NCBI GenBank assembly: GCA_016208105.1
Contig: JACQYS010000016.1
Location: 1 to 64,000, forward strand
Reading direction: 5' to 3'
DNA: 64,000 nucleotides
Origin: Desulfovibrio sp.
GTDB taxonomy: Bacteria > Desulfobacterota > Desulfovibrionia > Desulfovibrionales > Desulfovibrionaceae
A program made the position numbers and the translations under genes. The notes beneath the pieces are model-generated. The model was not told the DNA's origin. It made no database searches and worked only from the letters and a program-made list of their open reading frames with translations. Positions within the stretch are counted from its first letter, which is position 1, and each line of letters opens with the position of its first letter. Shown here piece by piece: positions 8,519 to 17,667 of this stretch.

Positions 8519-10177
8519 ATGCGTAGTTATATTACTATATTTATAGTCTTAATCCTGGCTGCCACATTGCGTATTGCAGGGATAACGTGGGGTCTACCTT
8601 CTCCGGAGATGCCTCTCATTCTTCATCCCGATGAAAACCGTACGATTGGCGCCCTCGCAACGGTTAACATCGCCAAAGGGGAACTCACCCCTATCCTCGG
8701 ACACATGGATGGAATGCTAGCCTATTACCTCTGGACCGGTGCATTGGGCGCTGCAAAGGCTGTGGGTTTGATTGACGTTTATGCATATCAAGCCAGCACC
8801 AATGGCGAACAGTACTCCAAAATGGTCTTGGTAAGCAGACTGCTTGTTGTTGCTTTCGACCTCGCAAGTATAGCACTGGTCTATGCCACATTGCGCCGAT
8901 TGCGCGTTCGCCCGATCTTTGCCTCACTTGGCGCTGCAGTATTGGCTGTTGTCCCTATCGAGGTTGTTTATTCTCACTACATGCGTCCCCATATTATATC
9001 TAACTTCTTTGTAACATTAACTTTTTTTGTCACTGCTGTAATGCTGCAGTCATTGCGCATGCGTTGGAGAGCCCTTGCTGGGCTTGTGTGCGGTTTAGCT
9101 ACTGCGACAATGTACCCCGCCATCTTAACCATGATTATCCCACTTTCAGCCATAACGTATGAGGAATTGATTCAAAAGCGAAAAAGCACTCTCTTTTCTA
9201 ATGTAGCTGTGGGAGCAATTTTCAATAGGAACTTGGTAGCGTTCTTTATTGCTTTCTTTGTCGGTTTTTTTGTTGCAGACCCCATGCTATTTCTTGATAT
9301 TCACACTGCACTAGGGCCATTGTCAATCCAATGGAGGGAAGCTGCGAATTTACAACAGACTAGTAGTGGCATTTTGTTTCAGCTTAATAAGATTTTAAGC
9401 TATATTGTGACATTGATCCCACGGGGAGCAGGCCCGTATCTTTGGATATTGCTTTACTTTTCCTTTCTTATGGCCTTTACCTTTAAGCGCCGCCTTGCCA
9501 TTACAGTCGCGCTAAATATATTCGTTCTATGCGTACTTTTTCTTATGGGTGCATTTTATTTCCATCGTGCTGAATTTGTCCGAACGATAATAATGATCTT
9601 CCCTCCTTTGGCCGTACTGACCAGCTTATCTATGGACAACTTTTGGGGGAAATTAAAAACACTTCGGACAAAAATTGTGTTTGTTGGGATTCTATCCTTT
9701 TTTCTTGGTAGTTCGTTACTTTTCGACATTGCTTATGTTCGGGGCATGGCTGCTCCTGACCCAAGATACCAGTTATTAAGATACGTTAGAACGAAATCCC
9801 TTGATACTCAATTACGGATAGGGCTAGTTATTTCGAGTTGGATGAGTGAATATATAGCCGAGCCACTGCGTGTATTGGAAGCAGAAGGGAAGGTTGTTGT
9901 AACCCTCATATTTCCTGACACACCCAAAGAGGTCATAGAAAGGCAAGACCTACTTTGTCTCGTGGGCTTCATGACGGGGGATACAGCAACAAATCAAACG
10001 AAACTACGACAGCTTGAGGCTGAAGGTCGATTCCGGCTGGACCAAAGCTTTCGTAATCAGTTGTCTTTAGGGTGGTTAAGCTTCGACGACGAGGATTTGC
10101 CCCATGACATGGCATATCCTTACCCAAAAATAATCTTGTTACGATCCGCAACCCCTAGGATGTCTCAGGATGGATGA
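8519..10177 (+). CDS. GT-C type membrane glycosyltransferase without C-terminal extension
   Basis: This protein of about 552 residues has many hydrophobic segments. Its first loop carries ILHPDENRTIG, an acidic pair in the position of the WWDE/WFDE motif of the neighbouring enzymes, and SHYMRPH follows further on. It resembles dolichyl-phosphate-mannose transferase-like GT-C proteins but is a different branch from the 506-, 609-, 795- and 801-residue proteins. Its soluble tail is short and shows neither domain A nor domain B. ATG 8519 starts directly at the first membrane segment (MRSYITIFIVLILA); an in-frame ATG at 8444 adds only a non-hydrophobic leader. It overlaps the next gene by 8 bp, so the two are probably translationally coupled. 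Confidence 0.75.
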   Translation: MRSYITIFIVLILAATLRIAGITWGLPSPEMPLILHPDENRTIGALATVNIAKGELTPILGHMDGMLAYYLWTGALGAAKAVGLIDVYAYQASTNGEQYSKMVLVSRLLVVAFDLASIALVYATLRRLRVRPIFASLGAAVLAVVPIEVVYSHYMRPHIISNFFVTLTFFVTAVMLQSLRMRWRALAGLVCGLATATMYPAILTMIIPLSAITYEELIQKRKSTLFSNVAVGAIFNRNLVAFFIAFFVGFFVADPMLFLDIHTALGPLSIQWREAANLQQTSSGILFQLNKILSYIVTLIPRGAGPYLWILLYFSFLMAFTFKRRLAITVALNIFVLCVLFLMGAFYFHRAEFVRTIIMIFPPLAVLTSLSMDNFWGKLKTLRTKIVFVGILSFFLGSSLLFDIAYVRGMAAPDPRYQLLRYVRTKSLDTQLRIGLVISSWMSEYIAEPLRVLEAEGKVVVTLIFPDTPKEVIERQDLLCLVGFMTGDTATNQTKLRQLEAEGRFRLDQSFRNQLSLGWLSFDDEDLPHDMAYPYPKIILLRSATPRMSQDG

Positions 10178-11018
10178 GGATATAGATTTCCGCCTGGCTA
10201 TGGCAGCCCGCCTATGTCAATCCGCCGAATCAATGATCGCAGTTGATTTACGCCATGGAGTACAAGCACTGGACATGGTGATCAAGGAAATGAGTGTGCT
10301 TGCACGATTTTCTGTTGACCATCCCCTGCGCGCGTTGAGACGTTTGGAAGCCCTTCATGCCGCCCTATCCAGAGTCAAGTCAGACAGAAGTGCTGATATA
10401 GTGGCTCATAAAGCTATTTTGGTTATGTGGGAGGTTTTAAACATCGTTCGACAAGCCCGCCGGGATATACGATCGTTCGCGTTTTACTCAACAATGCAGA
10501 AGAAGAATCATGGTGTGGCCTACATACTTGCTACTGGGTTAGTAGTCGCGTTGATTTGGGCTGGAGGAGCATGGATGAAGTGGGATGCGGCCTCTGATAT
10601 TGCGTATGATTTAATGCGCGACGATTTTCCTGATATTTCTTTGGTTGGAATACATGGTATTGAGCACAACGACGCTTTCTCCTGGCGGTGGATTGAAGGT
10701 CCAATCGCTTGCATGACAGTTTCCATGTCTTTGGCGCGGAAAGTGACTTTACGCTTTTCCGCCATGAACCCTATCCCCATGCAGCGTTTAACCATAACCC
10801 TGAATGACCGTCCAGTGGCCGCGTTCGAGGACCTTCCTGCCCAACCTTGGGGGGAATCCACTTTACAAGGCAGAGTGGAACTAGCGCTACAGAAAGGCTC
10901 AAATGTATTGTGTTTCAACTGCCGAGACTATAACCACAACAATACTACATTCGCACCGGACGACCCCACACCCTATGCGTTGGCGCTCACATCTCTAACC
11001 CTAACTGCCCGTCCATAG
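10170..11018 (+). CDS. Membrane-anchored protein with helical N-terminus and domain B
   Basis: I do not recognise this 282-residue protein as a named family. Residues 1-110 look helical and charged (probably cytoplasmic). Residues ~115-135 form one membrane segment (AYILATGLVVALIWAGGAW). The rest, about 150-282, is outside and matches the domain B of the 795- and 801-residue glycosyltransferases: GIHGIEHND, WRWIEG, MQRLTITLNDR, ALQKGSNVLCFN, and DPTPYALALTSLTL. It follows a glycosyltransferase that lacks domain B, with an 8-bp overlap. The inferred role is an accessory or acceptor-binding subunit of that enzyme. Confidence 0.7.
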   Translation: MDEDIDFRLAMAARLCQSAESMIAVDLRHGVQALDMVIKEMSVLARFSVDHPLRALRRLEALHAALSRVKSDRSADIVAHKAILVMWEVLNIVRQARRDIRSFAFYSTMQKKNHGVAYILATGLVVALIWAGGAWMKWDAASDIAYDLMRDDFPDISLVGIHGIEHNDAFSWRWIEGPIACMTVSMSLARKVTLRFSAMNPIPMQRLTITLNDRPVAAFEDLPAQPWGESTLQGRVELALQKGSNVLCFNCRDYNHNNTTFAPDDPTPYALALTSLTLTARP

Positions 11019-11037
11019 CACACTATTAAAGTGTGCT
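11017..11037 (+). other. Stem-loop at the end of the 282-residue gene
   Basis: AGCACACT and AGTGTGCT form a perfect 8-bp stem with a 5-base loop, overlapping the stop codon of the upstream gene. No T-run follows, so a classical terminator is unlikely. It may stabilise the mRNA end or attenuate transcription into the downstream glycosyltransferase. Confidence 0.4.
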
Positions 11038-11126
11038 AATGTCTTGCAACGCACAATTTTGTATGACGTTATGCGTCTGATTGAAGCATTTCAGCTTCAT
11101 ATCAGCGCACAGCTCGGAGTCAACAG

Positions 11127-13532
11127 ATGAATGTAAACAGACATATGTTCCTTTCTGATCGTGATGAAGATGTACAAACAAGAATAATTCTTTGTATAGT
11201 TCTTTCCGTTGCCGCAATCATAAGACTATATCATCTTGATACGTCCCCGCTGTGGTTCGATGAAATCTGGGCTCCATTGGTGCTCAACAAACCGACGGAC
11301 TACATCTTACAGTACATCAATACGTTAGACAATGCTCCACCTTTTTTCTACATAATAACAAAAATTGTTACACTTTTTGGATCCTCAAGTTTTGTTCTTC
11401 GGCTACCCTCTGTAGTTTTTGGCGTACTTGCGGTATACTTGATGTATATAGTTGGCAAGCTGTGGGCTTCTAAAGAAGTTGGTATTTTTTCAGCCATTTC
11501 CCTCGCGATATTCCCAGCCCATATATATATATCAAGAGCTGCAAGACCTTACTCTTTTTGTATGTTCCTGGGATTGCTGTGCTTCATATATTTGAAACCT
11601 TTCATCCAATACAAAAAAAACATAGATTTCTACCGGATCGCCCTGCTTTTGAGTTTATTATTGTTTACGGTTTACACTTCAATTGTGTATATAATTTTTT
11701 TCAATATTGTGGCTCTCATTGTACTTGTACGTGACAGAGGCATCATTCATTCTCTAAGGCCAATTCTCATTGGCACAATCATAACGTTGGCACCAACAAT
11801 TTATTTCCTTGTACACCGTGTATTTTATCCTTCTGCATTTAATCCGCAACTAGCATCATCATTGAATGACTTTGCCATTGCTTTTATAAGGCCGTTTATC
11901 GGGATTTTTTTTCTTAGTCTCGATCCAATCAGGGATGTTACCGCAACCCCCTGGGAATTTTCCTATCTTTGGCATTTCTGGATCACCGTGGCCCTGTTGT
12001 TCGCAGGGCTATTTTGGTTACTACGTTATAACCGACCCTTTTTCCTGCTTGGATTAACTCTGCTGGGAGCGACATTAGCATTCGTAGTACTCACGCGACT
12101 TCCCAACCTCCAATTCTGGCATTTTTTTACTCTTTACCCCATGATTGCTTTGCTGGCTGGCTCAGGCTTAGCGGCGGCATTACCAAAACGCTGGTGGCCT
12201 TGTGTAATGGTCGGGCTGCCTCTTATCTTTCTTTTTGTCTATATTGGCCCATTAGGGTGGCTTTTTTACCAAGTCAACAGCATTCAATTCCAATCGACAA
12301 CACCTGAGGTCGGCAAAGCAATCGCATCGTTGGCATTTGATGATGGCGGAATAATGGTGGACGTTGCAAATGAGCCTATTTACAACTGGTATGCTGATCA
12401 GTTCAGCCTCATTAACCGTCTTAAATTGCAACGGTTCGATTCAGATAGCGGCAAAATTACTCTGAACGTAATCCAGAACTCACTAGATGAAAAAAGTTTC
12501 AATTTTTTTTCACGAGGATCAAATATACAAATAGCAAACACGCATATTGTTTCTGTTACGCCAATAGGAACGCATAGCATTTTCAAATGGACCGTGGGTA
12601 ATTCCGGTGTTATTCCATTAAAATTTGGGAAAAATGTCACACTTGATGCTAACCCTCAAGATTTCTATGGTCATGTCCATTCAGCAGACAAGGTAATGGT
12701 AGACCCCGGCCATACCACCTTGGCCATCCCAACGGTCTATGACACTTGGACCCGTTTTGAATATTCCTTCAACAACGTTGAAACATTCAAAGATCTACTG
12801 ATAAATTTATCAGCGCATTATGTAAATTCTGGCAATGGAAACTATTTTATTATGACCTACACCTTCGATGAAGAAGAAGAGCAAGTATTATTTTCTTCTG
12901 TAGGCCCAGAGCTTGGTGCCATTGAAAATATCGTGCGGCATGACCTCAGCTTTCACCGCTATAAGCCATTTACTAGATTAACGCTCCACTTTAACATATA
13001 TTGCGCTCAAAAAACGCCTAGCCTTCTTCTTAGCGACCTGAGGACTGTGGGATTTAGAAAACTAGCATTTCTGGCTAAGCCTGTTAATGGAAACGTTATG
13101 AACCCCGACACTTTAGCACCGGAATACGAGTTAGAGGGATTACGAGGCGTGGAAAGAGATAATGACCGAACGTGGCGGTGGGGTGTTGACGGTAAGACAT
13201 CAGTGTCATTCCCCCTATTTGGAGCACAACGGGTACGTCTTCGCTATGCTGTGAGAAATTTTTTACCTGAACAATCTTGTCGGGTGACAATTAATGGAAA
13301 GCACCTGGAGATGATTAAAGACATGCCCATACAGAGTTGGACCTCCATTCCGATATCACGAGAACTTGAATTTGATGCACCTGACGGTCGAAACATCATT
13401 ACATTTGAATTCTCAAAAATTAACCACATAAATGCATCTATGTCTGACACAGACACAACACCCTATACAACGGCTTTCAGCACACTTGAAATCGAACCTC
13501 TCGGTACTGAGATAATACAGCCAGAGCTTTAA
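11127..13532 (+). CDS. GT-C glycosyltransferase with long two-domain C-terminal extension
   Basis: This 801-residue protein has a membrane core (about 1-400) with LWFDEIWAP and ISRAARPYSF. The usual MHPP motif is NAPPFFY here. Domain A (about 490-640) has FYGHVHSADKVMV, IPTVYD and TVGFRKL. Domain B (about 660-795) has GLRGVE, WRWGVDG, RVTINGK, DGRNIITFEFSKINH and TTPYTTAFSTLEIEPL. It is a clear paralogue of the 795-residue protein on the opposite strand at 1.9-4.3 kb, along the full length. ATG 11127 has CGGAG upstream. Many runs of A and T in the DNA contrast with the GC-rich flank beyond the tRNA. It probably transfers a sugar to a surface glycan; specificity unknown. Confidence 0.85.
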   Translation: MNVNRHMFLSDRDEDVQTRIILCIVLSVAAIIRLYHLDTSPLWFDEIWAPLVLNKPTDYILQYINTLDNAPPFFYIITKIVTLFGSSSFVLRLPSVVFGVLAVYLMYIVGKLWASKEVGIFSAISLAIFPAHIYISRAARPYSFCMFLGLLCFIYLKPFIQYKKNIDFYRIALLLSLLLFTVYTSIVYIIFFNIVALIVLVRDRGIIHSLRPILIGTIITLAPTIYFLVHRVFYPSAFNPQLASSLNDFAIAFIRPFIGIFFLSLDPIRDVTATPWEFSYLWHFWITVALLFAGLFWLLRYNRPFFLLGLTLLGATLAFVVLTRLPNLQFWHFFTLYPMIALLAGSGLAAALPKRWWPCVMVGLPLIFLFVYIGPLGWLFYQVNSIQFQSTTPEVGKAIASLAFDDGGIMVDVANEPIYNWYADQFSLINRLKLQRFDSDSGKITLNVIQNSLDEKSFNFFSRGSNIQIANTHIVSVTPIGTHSIFKWTVGNSGVIPLKFGKNVTLDANPQDFYGHVHSADKVMVDPGHTTLAIPTVYDTWTRFEYSFNNVETFKDLLINLSAHYVNSGNGNYFIMTYTFDEEEEQVLFSSVGPELGAIENIVRHDLSFHRYKPFTRLTLHFNIYCAQKTPSLLLSDLRTVGFRKLAFLAKPVNGNVMNPDTLAPEYELEGLRGVERDNDRTWRWGVDGKTSVSFPLFGAQRVRLRYAVRNFLPEQSCRVTINGKHLEMIKDMPIQSWTSIPISRELEFDAPDGRNIITFEFSKINHINASMSDTDTTPYTTAFSTLEIEPLGTEIIQPEL

Positions 13533-13818
13533 TACAAATGGCTCCCAGTTCACGCCAAAGTTTAGTGGGTTTAAGCCGAGGGATACACAGAGACATGGAC
13601 CATGGGGAAAAGACTCTTTGCTCGGTTGCCGGACTATTTGGGGAGAACACGATTCAAATTTCCTCTCTGGTTCGTGCCGTGGCTCTTCCCGCAGAATAAG
13701 AGGAAGGCCTACCAAACTATCCCCTCAGCACCGTGCACTTGAAGGGTAAGTGATGGGGAAATTCGAAGGGGACCGAGCCGCCCGTTTTTTAAGGCTACTC
13801 GATCCCCTTGATATTGCT
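13533..13818. other. Non-coding gap before tRNA-Leu
   Basis: There is no supported gene. A 46-codon frame from ATG 13602 has no ribosome site and no recognisable motif. This segment corresponds to the end of the putative island next to the tRNA, where an integrase would normally lie; none is present. Confidence 0.5.
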
Positions 13819-13905
13819 TGGTACCGGGAGGGGGACTCGAACCCCCAAGGCCTTGCGACCGGCGGATTTTGAGTCCGCTGCGTCTACCAATTCCGCCATC
13901 CCGGC
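13819..13905 (-). tRNA. tRNA-Leu (anticodon CAA)
   Basis: The minus strand begins GCCGGGATGGCGGAATTGG and ends TCCCGGTACCA. The acceptor stem pairs GCCGGGA with TCCCGGT (first pair G-U, as in other leucine tRNAs), and CCA is encoded. The anticodon stem is GCGGA/TCCGC with loop CTCAAAA, giving anticodon CAA for UUG codons. The long variable arm is typical of class II tRNAs. Its 3' portion is duplicated at 1841-1888. Confidence 0.95.
13838..13873 (-). repeat. Direct-repeat partner within tRNA-Leu (putative att site)
   Basis: These 36 bases, from anticodon loop to T-loop, are identical to 1853-1888 in the same orientation. Together the two copies bracket about 12 kb and define the putative integration event. 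Confidence 0.8.
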
Positions 13906-13991
13906 AAAAGGGTCCTCTTCCTAGGTCAACACAGCGTTTGTGTCAAGATTGGCTTGTGCTTACCACTGCAAGCTGGTAGCTCCAAGCCCCC

Positions 13992-14678
13992 ATGGACATG
14001 CCTTTAGGTACCATCGCCAACTCGGCGGCAATCGTGATCGGGAGCCTCGTGGGGCTTCTGATGCATGGCCGTTTTCCAGAGAACGTCAAGAAAATCGTTT
14101 TCCAGGGTCTTGGCCTCTCGGTCCTGCTCATCGGCCTGCAAATGGCGCTCAAGATGGACAGGCCTCTACTTGTAGTTTTCAGCATGGTTCTGGGAGGCAT
14201 CTGCGGGGAACTCCTGCACATCGAGGACCGCCTCGAATCCCTTGGAGACCGCATCAAGGTTCTGGCCCGGTCCCGAAATGCGCTTTTCACCGACGGCCTA
14301 GTCTCGGCTTCGCTCATCTATTGCGTGGGGTCCATGGCCATCCTGGGGTCCTTGGACGACGGACTGCGAAACGACCCGACAATTCTCTTCACCAAGGCCA
14401 CCCTGGACGGTTTCGCCTCCATCCCGCTGGCTTCCACCTACGGGGTTGGAGTGATGCTTTCGGCTGTGCCGGTGTTCCTCTACCAGGGAGCCATCACCTT
14501 GGCGGCAGGTTCCATCCGCGAGGTGGTCACTCCGGTGCTTCTCAACCAGATAACGGCCACCGGAGGCCTGCTCATCGTCTCCATCGGGATAAACCTCCTG
14601 GGGTTCGCCCGCATCAGGGTCGGCAATTTTCTGCCCGCCCTTGTGGCGGCCGCGCTCTTGAGTTTCACACCCATTTAG
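13992..14678 (+). CDS. DUF554 family membrane protein
   Basis: This 228-residue inner-membrane protein has about six or seven hydrophobic segments and the DUF554 pattern: GTIANSAAIVIGSLVGLL at the start, GLSVLLIGLQMAL, and FTDGLVSASLIYCVGSMAILGSL in the middle. Members resemble small transporters, but no substrate is established for them. ATG 13998 is an equally possible start. It lies 18 bp before hypA on the same strand, so they may be co-transcribed, but there is no functional link I can show. Confidence 0.8.
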   Translation: MDMPLGTIANSAAIVIGSLVGLLMHGRFPENVKKIVFQGLGLSVLLIGLQMALKMDRPLLVVFSMVLGGICGELLHIEDRLESLGDRIKVLARSRNALFTDGLVSASLIYCVGSMAILGSLDDGLRNDPTILFTKATLDGFASIPLASTYGVGVMLSAVPVFLYQGAITLAAGSIREVVTPVLLNQITATGGLLIVSIGINLLGFARIRVGNFLPALVAAALLSFTPI

Positions 14679-14696
14679 GCCACAACCGGGACCGCC

Positions 14697-15050
14697 ATGC
14701 ACGAAATGTCCATTGCCCAGTCCATCCTGGATATCATCAAGCAGGAAATGGAAAAAAACGATCTGACCAAGCTCATCAGGGTCAAGATCAAGTTCGGCAG
14801 ACTCACCAATACCGTGCCCGAAGCTCTAGAAACCGGGTTCATGGCCCTCACGGTTCAAACTCCGTTGGAGTCCGCCGTGTTTGAGTTGGAAGAGATTCAG
14901 GCCCGTTACAAGTGTTTCAAGTGCGGCAAGGAGTTTTCGCCCGAAGGCACCAACCGTCTCCTGGTCCCCTGCCCCTATTGCGGCGAGGATTTGGGACACG
15001 AGGTGCTGGCCGGCAAGGAACTTTTCATCGACTACATCGAGGCGGAGTGA
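14697..15050 (+). CDS. hypA: Hydrogenase nickel incorporation protein HypA
   Basis: The 117 residues begin with MHEMSIAQSIL, where the conserved His2 binds nickel. The protein ends with a zinc domain of two CxxC pairs (CFKCGKEF and CPYCGED). HypA hands nickel to HypB and to the large subunit of [NiFe]-hydrogenases in the cytoplasm. The length is that of the family. hypB follows with only 2 bp between the stop and the next ATG, so the pair is an operon. No hydrogenase structural genes are in the window. Confidence 0.95.
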   Translation: MHEMSIAQSILDIIKQEMEKNDLTKLIRVKIKFGRLTNTVPEALETGFMALTVQTPLESAVFELEEIQARYKCFKCGKEFSPEGTNRLLVPCPYCGEDLGHEVLAGKELFIDYIEAE

Positions 15051-15052
15051 GC

Positions 15053-15709
15053 ATGAAAGTATCCGTTATCCGCAATGTCCTGGAAGCCAACGACAGGCTT
15101 GCCCAGGAATTGAAAGACCTTTTCGCCGAGCGCGGCATCTTGGCGCTCAACCTGATGAGCTCGCCCGGCGCCGGCAAGACCAGTCTGCTTGAGCGCACCC
15201 TGGCCGACCTGGCCGGCGAATTCAAGATGGCGGTCATCGAGGGCGATCTGCAGACCGACAACGACGCCCGCCGCGTGGCCGCCACCGGAGCCCAGGCCGT
15301 ACAGATCAACACCGAAGGCGGCTGCCACCTGAACAGCTCCATGATCCTGGAAGCCCTAAAGCAGCTGGATATGGACGGCCTGGACATCCTGTTCATCGAG
15401 AACGTGGGTAACCTGGTGTGCCCAGCCGAGTTCGACGTGGGCGAGGACTGCAAGGTGACGCTTCTGTCGGTTACCGAGGGTGATGACAAACCCGAGAAGT
15501 ACCCGCTGATGTTCAATCTGAGCGAGGCTTCACTCCTTAATAAAGTGGACCTGCTGCCCTACGTCGATTTCGACATGAACCGGGCCAAGGGGTTCATGCG
15601 GGCCCTCAACAAGGATATCCTCATCTTTGATGTCTCCTGCAAGAGTCGGGAGGGATTGGATGGATGGTATGACTGGCTGAGAAAGAAACGGGCGACGAAA
15701 AAGAACTAA
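15053..15709 (+). CDS. hypB: Hydrogenase nickel incorporation GTPase HypB
   Basis: The 218-residue GTPase has the P-loop SSPGAGKTS, the metal site at EGGCH, FIENVGNLVCP and the base-recognition motif NKVD. GTP hydrolysis drives nickel insertion into [NiFe]-hydrogenase together with HypA. The N-terminal His-rich nickel-storage stretch found in some HypB proteins is absent, as is the CxxGCxC motif of the E. coli protein, so this is the compact form. ATG 15053 is the start, 2 bp after hypA. Confidence 0.95.
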   Translation: MKVSVIRNVLEANDRLAQELKDLFAERGILALNLMSSPGAGKTSLLERTLADLAGEFKMAVIEGDLQTDNDARRVAATGAQAVQINTEGGCHLNSSMILEALKQLDMDGLDILFIENVGNLVCPAEFDVGEDCKVTLLSVTEGDDKPEKYPLMFNLSEASLLNKVDLLPYVDFDMNRAKGFMRALNKDILIFDVSCKSREGLDGWYDWLRKKRATKKN

Positions 15710-15747
15710 AACCAAGCGTGTTCCACGGCGATATTAGAAATTCGTAG

Positions 15748-17085
<1,338 letters not shown>

Positions 17086-17115
17086 AGAGATAGTCCCCAA
17101 GCCGCGTATCCCTTC

Positions 17116-17155
17116 AAAAAAGCAAGGCCCGGGCGAGCATCTCCCGGGCTTCCTT
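17116..17155. terminator. Bidirectional intrinsic terminator
   Basis: GCCCGGG (17127-17133) pairs with CCCGGGC (17143-17149). A run of six Ts follows the stem on the minus strand and TTCCTT on the plus strand. It can end both the oxidoreductase transcript and the convergent small secreted-protein gene. Confidence 0.75.
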
Positions 17156-17162
17156 AGACACC

Positions 17163-17426
17163 TTATTTCCAGCCGGACTCTTTCTCACAGTCGGCCATTT
17201 CCTTGGGATGTGACTTCTCCCACTGGGAGATGGATTGGGTCTCGCTATTGTCCATCTTGTTGTTCATGCAAGTGCAATACTTGGTTACAACATCGATAGA
17301 GACCTTGGCGTCCTGATTGTCCTGTATGCACTTGGCAACCCACTTGGCATCGTCGGTTCCGGCCAAGGCCAAACCGGAAATCATGAGAGAAAGGGCCAAG
17401 CCCAGGGCTATACCAGTACGTTTCAT
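17163..17426 (-). CDS. Small secreted cysteine-containing protein, unknown function
   Basis: This 87-residue protein has a signal peptide (MKRTGIALGLALSLMISGLALA) followed by about 65 residues with four cysteines, in WVAKCIQ, KYCTCMNN and ADCEKESGW. A CxC pair and two outer Cys suggest two disulfides or a small metal site in the periplasm. GGAG precedes ATG 17426; the frame upstream has no ribosome site. It stands alone between a shared terminator and a 240-bp stretch (17427-17667) without any visible gene. I do not recognise the family. Confidence 0.7.
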   Translation of the reverse strand: MKRTGIALGLALSLMISGLALAGTDDAKWVAKCIQDNQDAKVSIDVVTKYCTCMNNKMDNSETQSISQWEKSHPKEMADCEKESGWK

Positions 17427-17667
17427 GGTGAATGCTCCTTCGGGTTCATGGTTAATTGGAAAGATTACTGAAAACCTGCTTCCTTCAACCATATCAGCCC
17501 AAAAAAGCATTGAGTCAATATACTAATCCGAAATAGTCTGGTTTACGCCGAGTGCCCTTAAACGCTAACCCCAGCTATATGAATAGTCTGACTTACTGCG
17601 TACTTCGGCCGTTCTTCTCGTAGGCGTTCCGCAGGCTCAGTCTTCCAGCATCATTTTGCCTGATGCT

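Larger units (their letters stand above)
1841..13905. mobile_element. Putative decayed integrative island at tRNA-Leu
   Basis: The segment between the tRNA-Leu gene and its direct-repeat fragment is visibly AT-richer than the flanks. It carries envelope-sugar genes and IS debris. The tRNA is on the minus strand with its 3' end pointing into the segment, as expected after integration into a tRNA 3' end. No integrase, excisionase or origin is visible, so if this was an integrative element it has lost its mobility genes. The boundaries rest on the repeat alone. Confidence 0.55.

Noticed and set aside
13602-13742. A 46-codon frame before tRNA-Leu that might be an integrase remnant
   Set aside because: There is no ribosome site and no recombinase motif (no R-H-R-Y residues). 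The translation is not protein-like.
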